Notes: generated by a model from the letters alone, not told the origin. 64,000 nucleotides of DNA from Bacteroidales bacterium (GCA_025454795.1 JALONT010000003.1:47925-111924); one strand, 5' to 3'; counted from the stretch's first letter, positions 1-8,989 are shown. Numbers and translations are program-made.

Positions 1-69
1 TTCAACAATGAGTTTGAATTTAATACCAGGGTAAATGACAAAAAGACAGTAAATAAAATATCTAACTGA
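1..69 (+). CDS. 3' end of an unidentified rightward gene (partial)
   Basis: Frame 1 is open from the window edge to a TGA at 67-69 and gives a 22-residue polar tail rich in Asn, Lys and Glu. It could be the C-terminus of a gene that starts outside the window and converges on the leftward run that follows. It is too short to assign, and a chance open frame is possible. Confidence 0.3.
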   Translation, partial: FNNEFEFNTRVNDKKTVNKISN

Positions 70-118
70 TTGACCGACAATTACATTGTCAGCAGAAGTG
101 TTAATAAATGGTAATATT

Positions 119-1918
119 TTAAATAATCCCCATCTGTCTCATAAGTATACCTGCATTCATGTGCTGAGTAATTCCGTCACGTAACTTATAGTCAAATGAA
201 ATATTCTCACCATCAATTTCCACCTCAAAACATTTGTTAAAAATCTTCCCGGGGAATTCTTTTTCCATATCCCCCAGTGAAATATCATGTGTTGCAATTA
301 ACCCTGTACCATTATGAGCTGCAAGCTTCCCGAGAAATAATTTTGAACCGGTGCTTTTATCTGTTGAGTTTGTTCCTTTAAGTATTTCATCAAGAATAAA
401 AAAGAGCTCCACTCCTGACTCAAGTCTCTCCTTCAGGATCTTAAGTCTTTTCAATTCAGCATAGAAGTATGACTCATTATTGCTCAGTGAGTCGGTGGTC
501 CTCATACTTGTAAACAGGAAGCATGGTGTAAAATTAAATTTATCGGCACATACCGTTGTCCCGGCCATACCAAGGATCATATTTACGGCTATCGTCCTGA
601 GATAAGTACTCTTACCGGCCATATTAGCCCCTGTTATGATGCAAATCAAGCCTTTATGTCCAATTAAAAAATCATTACAAACCCTGCTTTTCTCATCTAT
701 AAGCGGATGCCCGAGATTTATAGCATCAATTACCGGCTCCCCGTCTGATATTTCCGGGAACACGTATCCGGGATTATTACAGGCATGATTTGACAGACTG
801 ATAAGACTGTCAACCTCTCCGATTATTTCAAGCCATAACGGAAGTAACCCTGCTGTCTCATGCTTCCATTTCTCAAGTCTGACTATACATTGAAAATCCC
901 ATAAAACCAGTCCGTTAAGGATAAGACCTACAAACATATTCAGGCGGCTGTCGTATGCCTGTAATATCTGCTTAAGTTCCCTGATCTTCATCGATGCCGA
1001 TATGTTTCCTGAAAATAATTTTCCGGAAGCCCCGGTCAGAATCTGTGACCTGAACTGCTCATTTCCGAATGAAGAGATCAGTTTTTCGAATGAGGAAAGG
1101 AAAAGGTATTTTCCGGATACCCTGGAATGTATCTGGTTACTTCTTTTCAGGTAAACACCCACAACTGACAAGTTTAAAATGAACAGAAGACCGAAGAAAT
1201 TAAATGGAATCAGCTTTACTGAGGCCAGGATCAGTATGATAATTGTTATAACAGGAGATGTCAGGACAATCAGTTTCATCAGGGATGATGAAAAAATTTT
1301 CTCTTTTTCCGCCAGCCATTTTCTGAGACTTTCAATATCTTCTTTTTCAAGCGGTTTCCCAAGGCCATGCGCCATAAACTCCTGGCGCCATCTGATCTTC
1401 GCAGCAAGCTCTTTAACAGCTTCCTGCCTTGCTGTTATAAAATTCCTGAGTAAATACGGATCAGATAACCAGCCTGCAAGTATCTCCCTGCCGTATCCTG
1501 TTACTGTTCTGTTAAGATATCTGAAAAGGGAGTCTTCTCCGAACAGGTCTGTGTCATTTGAAAAATCATGTTCCTGATCCTTCCACTCAGATCCCCCGTT
1601 ATAAGCAGAATAGTCACCGTCAAAAGCTTTTAACTCAGAGGTATTGATACTGATCAGGTTATTTACGAATTGAATTTTTTCGGAAAGCAAAATATAGTAT
1701 TTTACCAGCATCAGAAAAAAGGCGACAGATAAGAAAAGTATTATTATCCCCAAAGTAACTGAATCACTGAATGCCCGGACTGCAGATATTAATCCTGCCA
1801 CAAATACTATAAGACGGAATATGGAGATAATAAAAAGTCTTCTTTTCAGTGTCCCCACCAAAACCTCATTTTCATCAATAAGGTCCTGATATATATTCTT
1901 TATTTTCTCCCTCTCCAT
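119..1918 (-). CDS. Membrane-anchored MutS-like ATPase
   Basis: This 599-residue protein has the MutS-family C-terminal ATPase: Walker A TGANMAGKST at about 429-438, Walker B FFILDEI at 506-512, and the downstream GLIATHD segment. Unlike mismatch-repair MutS it has no mismatch-recognition domain. It carries two hydrophobic hairpins instead, about residues 28-76 and 215-257, so the ATPase probably sits on the inner face of the membrane. Such MutS-related membrane ATPases are common in Bacteroidota, and their role is not established. It is the last gene of a leftward run and lies one base after the stop of the upstream gene, so it is probably co-transcribed. The ATPase family call is firm; a role in DNA repair is not. 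Confidence 0.85.
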   Translation of the reverse strand: MEREKIKNIYQDLIDENEVLVGTLKRRLFIISIFRLIVFVAGLISAVRAFSDSVTLGIIILFLSVAFFLMLVKYYILLSEKIQFVNNLISINTSELKAFDGDYSAYNGGSEWKDQEHDFSNDTDLFGEDSLFRYLNRTVTGYGREILAGWLSDPYLLRNFITARQEAVKELAAKIRWRQEFMAHGLGKPLEKEDIESLRKWLAEKEKIFSSSLMKLIVLTSPVITIIILILASVKLIPFNFFGLLFILNLSVVGVYLKRSNQIHSRVSGKYLFLSSFEKLISSFGNEQFRSQILTGASGKLFSGNISASMKIRELKQILQAYDSRLNMFVGLILNGLVLWDFQCIVRLEKWKHETAGLLPLWLEIIGEVDSLISLSNHACNNPGYVFPEISDGEPVIDAINLGHPLIDEKSRVCNDFLIGHKGLICIITGANMAGKSTYLRTIAVNMILGMAGTTVCADKFNFTPCFLFTSMRTTDSLSNNESYFYAELKRLKILKERLESGVELFFILDEILKGTNSTDKSTGSKLFLGKLAAHNGTGLIATHDISLGDMEKEFPGKIFNKCFEVEIDGENISFDYKLRDGITQHMNAGILMRQMGII

Positions 1919-1919
1919 C

Positions 1920-2696
1920 TCAAAGCATTATTGCAGCGACCTTTAAAACTGATTTTTTCTGAATATAATCATCCCCTAAAAGATCGAAATCCCATATCCA
2001 ATCCTCCCTTATCATACCTGCGGGGAGTTCAGTTACAACGGTATTATTCTGAAAAGAATCTCCACCGACCCTTGTAAAAACCTCAGCTATATCTGATATA
2101 ATGACAGACTTATGCTTTTCCAGGAATTTGATATGTTTGAGCTGAATCTCCTTTCTGAAGTTCATGAAATCTTCTTCGGATACCCTGCTCTTCTTTTTTA
2201 AAAGTTTCTCCGGCAGGGTCTCGAGTTGTGTAAGAATATTAAGTGATATTGTCAAACCCGGGTCATCAACAGGCTGATATTCAGGGATAGATATACTGCT
2301 AAGAGAAGTGAGCCTGTTAAAATATGTTTTGTTTCCTGCTTTTTTCCAGACCTCTTCAATTAATCCTCCGGTAACATCTTCTTCAACAAGCTGAATATTC
2401 TTAAAACCTGCAGTCTGGGTTATCACTTCAGGCGGATGAATAATATCGACGAGGGAGATCCTGTTTACTCTTTCTGCCATCTCAGCAAGAGGAAGGTCCA
2501 GTAGCCAGCCGCTGCCATAAACCGTCACTTTTCCGGGTTTATAATAATCGAGAGCCTTAATGATAAAATTTCTGCAATGTTGCTCATGACTTATCCATCC
2601 TTTATCCTGGTTCAGATGACGATAAATTAATCCCTGCTGGTAGTTGTAATAACCCATCTTATGAAGAATCCTTCTATATGCCGGGTTTAAAGTCAT
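1920..2696 (-). CDS. Conserved hypothetical protein, Rossmann/methyltransferase-like
   Basis: A 258-residue soluble protein of unknown function. The segment VTVYGSGWLLDLPLAE (about 57-72), followed by ISLVDI and a later VEEDVTGG, has the beta-alpha-beta spacing of a Rossmann fold and resembles the SAM-binding part of methyltransferases. No catalytic motif IV is evident. It overlaps the stop of upstream plsC by four bases and is followed after one base by the MutS-like gene, so the three are probably translationally coupled. Its function cannot be deduced from the sequence, and a degenerate or specialised methyltransferase is one possibility. Confidence 0.6.
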   Translation of the reverse strand: MTLNPAYRRILHKMGYYNYQQGLIYRHLNQDKGWISHEQHCRNFIIKALDYYKPGKVTVYGSGWLLDLPLAEMAERVNRISLVDIIHPPEVITQTAGFKNIQLVEEDVTGGLIEEVWKKAGNKTYFNRLTSLSSISIPEYQPVDDPGLTISLNILTQLETLPEKLLKKKSRVSEEDFMNFRKEIQLKHIKFLEKHKSVIISDIAEVFTRVGGDSFQNNTVVTELPAGMIREDWIWDFDLLGDDYIQKKSVLKVAAIML

Positions 2697-3439
2697 TGCA
2701 ACCGGTTTTCGTTCCTCAACTCCTGAAGTGCATCTTTCATCATCTCCTGGAATTTCAATGCAAGTTCATCGCAATCTTTTGTTCCGAAGGCTGATGGTTC
2801 AACCGGATCAAGTACCCTGATGGTTATTTTGTGAAGTCCTCTGAAAATATGCCCGTGCTTTGGCAAAACATCTCCGCTACCGTCAATCAGCACGGGAAGT
2901 AATGGCGTATTAGTTGAAATTGCAAGCTGAAAAGCACCTCTCCTGAAAAAACTGATCTCTTTGTCTGAAGACCTTGTTCCTTCAGGAAAAAGCATTATTG
3001 AAATACCCTTCTGAAGACAAGAGTAAGACTCCTCCATCATCTTCTCCTTGCTATCCTTATCTCCCCTGTCGACAGTAATGTAGTCAGCCATCTTAAGGTA
3101 CCAGCTGAGAATGGGCACTTTGTTAATCTCAATTTTTGAGATCCATTTAAACCGGTAGCGAAGGCAGTTAACCAGGAGAATATCGAGACTCGACTGGTGG
3201 TTGGAGATTATTACATAGGTTTTTCCCTTAACAGCTTTATTTCTTCCTTCGACCTTTACTTTCCAGATGGGTAATATATTTGAAATGATGATTGCCTGGT
3301 ATATAAGCAACATGTGGACTACGGTGCGGTTTCTGTCGAATGGCAGAACCAGCAGCCATATAATAAATGTTACCGGAAAGAATACCACAATAAATGTAAA
3401 TCCAACCAGCCAGACTAATAATGATTTTAAAATATCCAT
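2693..3439 (-). CDS. plsC: 1-acyl-sn-glycerol-3-phosphate acyltransferase
   Basis: Transfers an acyl chain to lysophosphatidate to make phosphatidate at the inner membrane. With the start at 3439 the protein has 248 residues: a hydrophobic N-terminal segment (about 5-35), the catalytic H-x4-D motif NHQSSLD (H81, D86) and the substrate motif FPEGTRS (151-157). The frame stays open 27 codons further upstream to 3520, but those codons are the translation of a CACAGAG-type repeat and give a polar peptide before the membrane segment, so the internal ATG was chosen. The stop overlaps the next gene by four bases. Confidence 0.88.
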   Translation of the reverse strand: MDILKSLLVWLVGFTFIVVFFPVTFIIWLLVLPFDRNRTVVHMLLIYQAIIISNILPIWKVKVEGRNKAVKGKTYVIISNHQSSLDILLVNCLRYRFKWISKIEINKVPILSWYLKMADYITVDRGDKDSKEKMMEESYSCLQKGISIMLFPEGTRSSDKEISFFRRGAFQLAISTNTPLLPVLIDGSGDVLPKHGHIFRGLHKITIRVLDPVEPSAFGTKDCDELALKFQEMMKDALQELRNENRLQ

Positions 3440-3461
3440 ACAATATCTCTTCCACTTTGGA

Positions 3462-3535
3462 TCTCTGTGTTTTCTCTGTGGTTCTCTGTGTAGCAAAATA
3501 GAACCTGCACCAAGTTTCACAGAGGAAACACTGAG
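3462..3535. repeat. CACAGAG-family dispersed repeat, copy A (solitary)
   Basis: Three CTCTGTG units are followed after a short spacer by CACAGAG-like units in the opposite orientation, so the copy can fold back on itself. It lies between lplA and plsC and overlaps the upstream extension of the plsC reading frame. Further copies lie at 8000-8105, 9078-9137, 9528-9572 and 35534-35644. Confidence 0.75.
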
Positions 3536-3568
3536 ATTGGATCAGCAAATTAATTATTTATTCCAGAA

Positions 3569-4516
3569 TCAGAAATAATTATAAATTATACTTTCCTTTT
3601 GTTCTATTTTTACTTTTTGAAATATTTCCAGCATATCATCAACCATATGCCGGCAGCCAATAAGGTTTTCTCCTGCGCCACTTATGGTATCTGACCCTTT
3701 AATCTCACATTCCCGGATGATCCCATCCTTAACGAACAGGTGGCAGGTATGTTGTATCCCGTTTATCTCAAACTGGTTATTAAAATGATATTCAGGACCA
3801 TATGCATAGTTCCATTCACGTGTCCGGTATTTTGTAATGGAGAGTGATTTAATTTCATTTTTTTCTTCAACTGACAGATCAATCAGTTTATAACCATTTT
3901 CATCAAGGAAGAAAATCACCATCTGCGATCTGAGATCATTTATATCCTTTACCTCCGGGATCAGTTCTTTCAGATTCATTACCGGAGATGGGTTGGAACT
4001 GACAGCACGCGTTAAATATTTTGAATGATCCTTTCTTAATGAGCCTTTGAGAAAATCGAGCCGTGCATCATAAAGCAGGGTGCCATGGTGCAGAACCCTG
4101 TTACGAAAAACATGTTCTGAATTACCTGAAATTTTCATACCCCTAACCTTAAGATCATTCTTGCCTTCAAACCTTACTTCAACACCCACCACAGAAAGAA
4201 ATTTTATTACCGGGAGTGTATATTTTCTGAAATCGATCTGTTTACCTTCATTACTTTGTGAGATAAAGGAAAAATTGAGATTTCCTTCATCATGAAAAAC
4301 GGCTCCGCCTCCCGAGATCCGTCTTAAAACCGGAATATTATTCTCTGTCACAAATTTTGTATCTGCCTCTCTGTGAGCAACCTGGTGTTTACCAATTATT
4401 ACAGAGGGAGTATTTATGTACAAAACAAGAAAATCCTCCTTCCTGTTTTTAAGAAGATATTCTTCGAGTGCGAGGTTGAAGAAGGGATCAGTTGACTGGA
4501 GGCTGAGACAGAACAT
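3569..4516 (-). CDS. lplA: Lipoate-protein ligase
   Basis: Activates free lipoate with ATP and attaches it to lysines of lipoyl domains in 2-oxoacid dehydrogenases and GcvH. The 315-residue protein has the family signature RRISGGGAVFHD (65-76), GNLNFSF (78-84) and a KISG segment with the conserved lysine near 128, and ends in the usual C-terminal accessory domain (ISGAGENLIGCRHMVDDM). The start matches the family (tDPfFNLALEEYLL at 9-22). The first 29 bases of the gene overlap the 3' end of the PAP2 gene. The window also holds lipA and lipB, so salvage and synthesis coexist. Confidence 0.93.
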   Translation of the reverse strand: MFCLSLQSTDPFFNLALEEYLLKNRKEDFLVLYINTPSVIIGKHQVAHREADTKFVTENNIPVLRRISGGGAVFHDEGNLNFSFISQSNEGKQIDFRKYTLPVIKFLSVVGVEVRFEGKNDLKVRGMKISGNSEHVFRNRVLHHGTLLYDARLDFLKGSLRKDHSKYLTRAVSSNPSPVMNLKELIPEVKDINDLRSQMVIFFLDENGYKLIDLSVEEKNEIKSLSITKYRTREWNYAYGPEYHFNNQFEINGIQHTCHLFVKDGIIRECEIKGSDTISGAGENLIGCRHMVDDMLEIFQKVKIEQKESIIYNYF

Positions 4517-5063
4517 TGAATTTTCTATCAGTCAGTTCATAAAGCTTATACAAACTCCATCCTATAAGTGCACCAAGGATAGAGCCGAAGAAAACATCTC
4601 CCGGGTAATGAACGCCCAGGTAGATCCTGCTATACCCTATAATTGTTGCCCAGGAAATAATGCTGATAGTATACCATCTCTTCTTAATTAACAACAGGCT
4701 TATAAGGGCAACATTGAATGAATTTGATGCATGGGAGGATACAAATCCATAGAGCCCGCCGCATTCACCATTTACAAGATGAACCATCCTCTCCAGTGAA
4801 GGTTCGTGGCACGGCCGTAATCTCTGAAACAGATTCTTGAACAACTGAACAGAGACCTGATCTGCCAGTACAACTGCAAGAATAATAAATGGAAGTATTA
4901 AAAAGAATTTCTTTTTGTACTTAATACCTATATATAAAAGTATTCCAAGGTAGAGCGGTGCCCAGATTACTTTCCCGCTTATTACAAACATGACTTTATC
5001 CCAGAATGGTGAATTTATGGAATTCAGAAAAAGGAAAAGCTGTTGATCAAAATGTTCAAGCAT
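4488..5063 (-). CDS. PAP2-family membrane phosphatase
   Basis: A 191-residue integral membrane protein with the three-part PAP2 phosphatase signature: K76 through RLRP (81-84), SSHAS (109-113) and SRIYLGVHYPGD (145-156). Several hydrophobic segments fit a five- or six-helix bundle with the active site on the periplasmic side. The likely substrate is a lipid phosphate, such as undecaprenyl pyrophosphate or phosphatidylglycerophosphate, but the motifs do not tell which. It lies seven bases after obg and overlaps lplA by 29 bases, suggesting one transcript. Confidence 0.85.
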   Translation of the reverse strand: MLEHFDQQLFLFLNSINSPFWDKVMFVISGKVIWAPLYLGILLYIGIKYKKKFFLILPFIILAVVLADQVSVQLFKNLFQRLRPCHEPSLERMVHLVNGECGGLYGFVSSHASNSFNVALISLLLIKKRWYTISIISWATIIGYSRIYLGVHYPGDVFFGSILGALIGWSLYKLYELTDRKFNVLSQPPVN

Positions 5064-5070
5064 AAAGGGA

Positions 5071-6066
5071 TTATTTATAATTTGTCATTTCTTTCCAGAG
5101 CAAATCCTTGAGAGTTGTCAATCCCAGACCTGTTATTGATGAAATGAATACCCTCGGAAGATCCGGAAGGTCTTTCCTGGTCTCGATCATCAGCTCTTCG
5201 TCGAGGAGATCGGACTTTGAGATTGCCAGAACCCGTTTCTTGTCAAGCAGTTCAGGGTTATAAGATTTTAGTTCATTGAGAAGTATCTCATACTCCTCCC
5301 GGACGTTTTTGGTGTCGGCAGGTATGACAAACAGTAATATTGAATTTCGTTCAATATGCCTTAAGAACCTGATCCCAAGCCCTTTACCTTCATGAGCTCC
5401 TTCAATTATGCCTGGAATATCGGCCATTACAAACGATTTATTATCGCGGTAACTGACAATCCCGAGATTGGGGGTAAGAGTTGTAAAAGGATAATCGGCG
5501 ATCTTTGGCTTTGCTGCAGAGACGACTGAAAGAAGGGTCGATTTACCGGCATTGGGAAAACCCACAAGGCCTACATCAGCAAGGATTTTCAATTCAAGGA
5601 TGAACCAGTCTTCAACACCATCTTCACCAGGCTGGGCATAACGCGGAGTCTGGTTTGTAGCAGATTTGAAATGTACATTACCCTGTCCGCCCCTGCCTCC
5701 CTTTGCAAGAATTTTTTCTTCACCGTGGTTGGTGATTTCGAATATTATCTCCTCTCCTTCAACAGTTTTTGCGATTGTACCAAGCGGAACTTCAATGATC
5801 ACATCTTTTCCGTCTGCGCCTGATGACGTTTGTGCTCCGCCACTTATCCCGTGATCTGCAAAAATATGCCGTTGGTATTTAAGGTGTAACAGTGTCCACA
5901 TCTGGCTGTTACCCCGAACAATAACATGTCCGCCCCTGCCACCATCACCTCCATCAGGTCCACCTTTGGGCTCAAACTTCTCCCTCCTGAAATGTGCTGA
6001 TCCGGCACCACCGTCACCTGCACGGCAGAAGATTTTAATATAATCAACGAAATTTGATCCTGACAT
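5071..6066 (-). CDS. obg: Ribosome-assembly GTPase Obg/CgtA
   Basis: A GTPase that binds the large ribosomal subunit during assembly. The 331-residue protein starts with the glycine-rich Obg fold (about 1-158, including [11 protein letters not shown]) followed by the G domain: G1 GFPNAGKST (169-177), G2 DYPFTT (191-196), G3 DIPG (216-219) and a G4 of the form SKSD. It ends after the G domain and lacks the extra C-terminal domain found in some Firmicutes, as is normal for this phylum. A 95-base spacer filled with a GTGAGGGGG-type repeat separates it from adk. Confidence 0.95.
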   Translation of the reverse strand: MSGSNFVDYIKIFCRAGDGGAGSAHFRREKFEPKGGPDGGDGGRGGHVIVRGNSQMWTLLHLKYQRHIFADHGISGGAQTSSGADGKDVIIEVPLGTIAKTVEGEEIIFEITNHGEEKILAKGGRGGQGNVHFKSATNQTPRYAQPGEDGVEDWFILELKILADVGLVGFPNAGKSTLLSVVSAAKPKIADYPFTTLTPNLGIVSYRDNKSFVMADIPGIIEGAHEGKGLGIRFLRHIERNSILLFVIPADTKNVREEYEILLNELKSYNPELLDKKRVLAISKSDLLDEELMIETRKDLPDLPRVFISSITGLGLTTLKDLLWKEMTNYK

Positions 6067-6081
6067 GTTTATTTTTTTGAT

Positions 6082-6155
6082 GGGGAGAAGTGGTGAGGGG
6101 GTGAGGGGGTGAAACTTTAATCCCCCACTCTCCCACTCACCCTGTCTCCCCCTCC
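6082..6155. repeat. GTGAGGGGG / CCCCCACTC inverted repeat
   Basis: Two tandem GTGAGGGGG units are followed after a short spacer by CCCCCACTC and CCCACTCACCC units on the same strand, so the stretch can form a GC-rich hairpin. It fills the adk-obg spacer. The same family appears as a cleaner nested hairpin at 15274-15347. Confidence 0.6.
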
Positions 6156-6161
6156 TTATAT

Positions 6162-6740
6162 TTACTTCAAATATCTTTTCATATTCCTGCTGAGTCTTTC
6201 AAAGATATCCTCAATACTTCCCATGCCATTAACCGGCTGGTATGTCCCCCTTTTTCGGCAGTAGTCAATAATGGGCTCAGTCTTTTCCTTATAGACATCA
6301 ATCCTGTTTTCGATTACATTCGGATCTTTGTCATCAGGTCTTCCTGAAAGCTCCGCTCTTGTAATCAGCCTTTTAACCAGCTCATCATGATCGACATCAA
6401 GGACAAGCATGCTGTCAATTTTCATGCCCCTGTCATTCAGCATCTTTTCAAGAGCAATCGTCTGTGCAACAGTCCTTGGAAAACCGTCAAAAAGGAAACC
6501 TGCACATCCTTTTGTACTGTCTATCTTTGAAGCAATCATTTCAATCACAACCTCATCAGGAACAAGCTCCCCCTTTGACATAATTGAACTCATTTTCTTA
6601 CCAAGCTCCGTGCCGGCTGAGATCTCTGCACGAAGCATATCGCCTGTGGAAAGATGTGTCAGATTGTATTTTTCAGCAAGTCTTACCGACTGTGTTCCCT
6701 TACCTGATCCGGGAGGACCAAAAATTAAAAAATTAACCAT
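6162..6740 (-). CDS. adk: Adenylate kinase
   Basis: Interconverts ATP + AMP and 2 ADP in the cytoplasm. The 192-residue protein has the P-loop GPPGSGKGT (8-16), the AMP-binding [10 protein letters not shown] segment, the DGFPRT motif and the ELSGRPDD region. The LID is short and lacks the four-cysteine zinc site, which accounts for the length being less than the roughly 215 residues of long-type enzymes. It follows hpt after about 33 bases that include a GAATTAT microsatellite, and precedes obg. Confidence 0.95.
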   Translation of the reverse strand: MVNFLIFGPPGSGKGTQSVRLAEKYNLTHLSTGDMLRAEISAGTELGKKMSSIMSKGELVPDEVVIEMIASKIDSTKGCAGFLFDGFPRTVAQTIALEKMLNDRGMKIDSMLVLDVDHDELVKRLITRAELSGRPDDKDPNVIENRIDVYKEKTEPIIDYCRKRGTYQPVNGMGSIEDIFERLSRNMKRYLK

Positions 6741-6742
6741 AG

Positions 6743-6780
6743 ATTAAATGAATAATGAATTATGAATTATGAATTATTTA
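6743..6780. repeat. GAATTAT tandem microsatellite
   Basis: Three to four direct copies of a GAATTAT-type heptamer lie between hpt and adk. A similar ATGAGTT heptamer array occurs at 62683-62715. It has no recognisable function and could vary in copy number. Confidence 0.6.
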
Positions 6781-7310
6781 ATCAGAGTGTAAACAGATGG
6801 AAGATTGCGTCCGTATCCATCATAATCGAGTCCGAAACCAACTACGAAATCATTCGGTATCTCAAAGCCGATATAATCGATCGGAATCTTTTTAGTGTAT
6901 GCTTTGGGTTTAAAAAGCAGTGTTGCTACCTTTATTTCCGCGACATTTCTTATAGTGAGCTCCCCGATAATTCTTTCCAAAGTGTGACCGGTATCAACAA
7001 TGTCTTCAAGGACTATTATTACTTTCCCTTTTATATCTTCATTCCATCCGATCAGCTCTTTTACCGATCCGGAAGATCTTGTTCCTTCATATGAGGCAAG
7101 TTTTACAAACGATATTCTGGCTTTCAGGTCAATTTTTTTAAATAGTTCTGCTGTGAACAGGAATGCCCCGTTCAATATCCCCAGAAACACCACCTCTTTC
7201 CCCTTAAAGTCGCGGTTTATCTCTTTTGCCATTTCTTCAATTCTTTTATTGATCTCATCGCCGGAGATCATCTCCATGAATTTTTTATCAAGTATGACAG
7301 TTTCTTTCAT
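6774..7310 (-). CDS. hpt: Hypoxanthine phosphoribosyltransferase
   Basis: Salvages hypoxanthine (and often guanine) to the nucleotide using PRPP. The 178-residue protein has the type I PRTase PRPP loop VLEDIVDTGHT (about 100-110), the early GILNGAF pyrophosphate-loop segment, and the C-terminal DYIGFEIPNDFVVGFGLDYD base-binding region that marks HPRTs. It is the first gene of the leftward adk-obg run and is divergent from purE across a 174-base region containing a strong inverted repeat, which suggests joint purine-related control. Confidence 0.93.
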   Translation of the reverse strand: MKETVILDKKFMEMISGDEINKRIEEMAKEINRDFKGKEVVFLGILNGAFLFTAELFKKIDLKARISFVKLASYEGTRSSGSVKELIGWNEDIKGKVIIVLEDIVDTGHTLERIIGELTIRNVAEIKVATLLFKPKAYTKKIPIDYIGFEIPNDFVVGFGLDYDGYGRNLPSVYTLIK

Positions 7311-7406
7311 GCTGGAAATTTTTGAACTGCAAGCCAGTGCGAAAATATAAAAATAATAGCGTATTTTTGTCCTTATCAGTAAGTTAAATTTAATTATTCA
7401 GGATGA

Positions 7407-7457
7407 AACCTCCTTATATTATTTACAAAAACACAAATAATGTACACTAAGGAGGTT
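7407..7457. promoter_or_regulatory. Nested inverted repeat between hpt and purE
   Basis: AACCTCCTTA (7407-7416) and its exact complement TAAGGAGGTT (7448-7457) enclose a second pair, ATTATTT and AAATAAT, so a long two-part stem can form. The site lies between two divergent purine genes and could be an operator or an RNA hairpin in the purE leader. TAAGGAGG resembles a ribosome binding site but is about 28 bases from the purE ATG, too far to act as one. Confidence 0.5.
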
Positions 7458-7484
7458 GCATTATACCTTTAAAATAATTTGTTT

Positions 7485-7994
7485 ATGATGAAACCACTGG
7501 TCAGTATAATAATGGGAAGCACCTCCGACCTTTCTGTAATGGAGAAAGCGGCCCAGGTCCTTAACGATTTTAAAATCCCTTTTGAGATGAATGCCCTCTC
7601 GGCTCACAGAACCCCTGAGGATGTTGGTAAATTTGCAAGGGAAGCTTCCGGGAGAGGGATTAAAGTGATAATTGCAGCAGCCGGAATGGCGGCTCATCTT
7701 CCCGGAGTAATCGCTGCCATGACCCCGGTACCTGTCATCGGCGTGCCAATCAATGCATCGCTTGAAGGTCTCGATTCAATTTTTTCAATACTCCAGATGC
7801 CTCCCGGAATACCGGTTGCAACGGTGGGAGTCAATGCTTCACAGAATGCAGGCATCCTTGCTGCCCAGATCATAGGCGCAGGTGATAAAGCTGTCATGCA
7901 GGAAGTTATAAAATATAAGGAGAGCCTGAAAAAGAAGATCGTGGAAGCAAATAAAGAACTGAAAAAAGTCAAATTTCCTTTCAAAACCAATTAG
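7485..7994 (+). CDS. purE: N5-carboxyaminoimidazole ribonucleotide mutase
   Basis: Moves the carboxyl group of N5-CAIR to give CAIR in purine synthesis. The protein (169 residues from the ATG at 7485) shows the class I PurE pattern: GSTSDLSVM near the N-terminus, the substrate motif ALSAHRTPE, AAAGMAAHLPGVIAA and the PVPVIGVP strand. A TTG six bases upstream (7479) is in frame but less likely. No purK follows; the next feature is a dispersed repeat. It is divergent from hpt. Confidence 0.94.
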   Translation: MMKPLVSIIMGSTSDLSVMEKAAQVLNDFKIPFEMNALSAHRTPEDVGKFAREASGRGIKVIIAAAGMAAHLPGVIAAMTPVPVIGVPINASLEGLDSIFSILQMPPGIPVATVGVNASQNAGILAAQIIGAGDKAVMQEVIKYKESLKKKIVEANKELKKVKFPFKTN

Positions 7995-7999
7995 TTGCT

Positions 8000-8105
8000 T
8001 TTCTCTGTGTAACTCTGTGCCTTCTCTGTGTAATCTCTGTGAAAGTTCCTGGATTTTTTTGTTACACCAAGGGCCACAGAGGAGACACAGAGGAAACACA
8101 GAGTT
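8000..8105. repeat. CACAGAG-family dispersed repeat, copy B (solitary)
   Basis: Four CTCTGTG-type units, a spacer of about 30 bases ending in a T-tract and GTTACACCAAGG, then three CACAGAG units. The arms are complementary over much of their length. It directly follows purE and precedes the next rightward gene, so a terminator-like role in RNA is possible. Confidence 0.8.
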
Positions 8106-8173
8106 AAAATTTTAAATCAATCCTGTCATCTGGATTGATTTTTTTTGTATCTTAGTAGTTTATACTGAAACAG

Positions 8174-8989
8174 TTGAGCTCGCTGCTGAAAATTTCTGTT
8201 TCTATTTTATTATTATTTCTGTCTGTTACCGCTTCCGGCAATCCTTACCGCTTTTCAGCCGGAGCCGCAGAAGCAGGAATGGGATCGTTTTGCATTACCG
8301 GGAACGGTTTCTGGTCATCGTTCAGAAACCAGGCACTCCTTGGCTTTAACAATTCATTTTCTGCAGGTGCAAACTACGAAAACAGGTTCGGCATCAGTGA
8401 ACTTGGAACCCGGACTGCAGGAATGATCATCGCGGCGGACAGGACTTCTCTGGGTATTGTTTATTCACATTTCGGGTATCCGGATTTCAGAAGAGAAATG
8501 GGAGGGATCTCATGTGGTATGGCCCTTTCCGATAAGATCTCCGCAGGTGTCCAGATCGACTATTTCTCTGAAAAGACATCTGGAGAATATGATAACAATA
8601 GAATACTTACATATGAAGCAGGTCTGCTGATCATACCATCAGAGAAGATCAGGGTCGGGATACATATATTTAATCCTGTACCTAATTCTTTAAGAAAATC
8701 TTCTTTACCTTCTACACTAAGAGCTGGCGCGGGAATTGAACTTAGCAAAGTCCTGTATGCCGGTGCGGAGGCAGAAATGAGTTCGGGAGAAAAGCTGATT
8801 CTCCGCACAGGCTTCGAGTATGAGGCATTTAAGAAATTCTGGCTCAGAGGTGGATTCAGCAGTGAAAATACATCATTCACATTCGGAACGGGATACCTCT
8901 TTAAATCAATAAAGCTCGATCTTAGTTTTGCAACTCATGAAAGATTGGGGGTAACCTCATCCGTTTCCTTAATTTTTAAAATCCATTAG
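8174..8989 (+). CDS. Secreted outer-membrane-type beta protein, unknown function
   Basis: A 271-residue protein that begins at a TTG, the only start giving a complete signal peptide (LLKISVSILLLFLSVTASG, residues 4-22). The rest is a run of alternating strands with aromatic and glycine-rich turns (such as YRFSAGAAEAGMGS and FTFGTGYLF), typical of small outer-membrane beta-barrels and of PorV/PorQ-like proteins in Bacteroidota. No catalytic motif is visible. It stands alone between two CACAGAG repeat copies. The localisation call is reasonable; the exact family is not established. Confidence 0.6.
   Translation: MSSLLKISVSILLLFLSVTASGNPYRFSAGAAEAGMGSFCITGNGFWSSFRNQALLGFNNSFSAGANYENRFGISELGTRTAGMIIAADRTSLGIVYSHFGYPDFRREMGGISCGMALSDKISAGVQIDYFSEKTSGEYDNNRILTYEAGLLIIPSEKIRVGIHIFNPVPNSLRKSSLPSTLRAGAGIELSKVLYAGAEAEMSSGEKLILRTGFEYEAFKKFWLRGGFSSENTSFTFGTGYLFKSIKLDLSFATHERLGVTSSVSLIFKIH

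Noticed and set aside
1179..1577. Open frame of 132 codons on the plus strand
   Set aside because: It lies wholly inside the MutS-like gene on the opposite strand and its product looks like nothing known.
7448..7455. TAAGGAGG as a Shine-Dalgarno for purE
   Set aside because: It lies about 28 bases before the ATG, too far, and is one arm of an inverted repeat.
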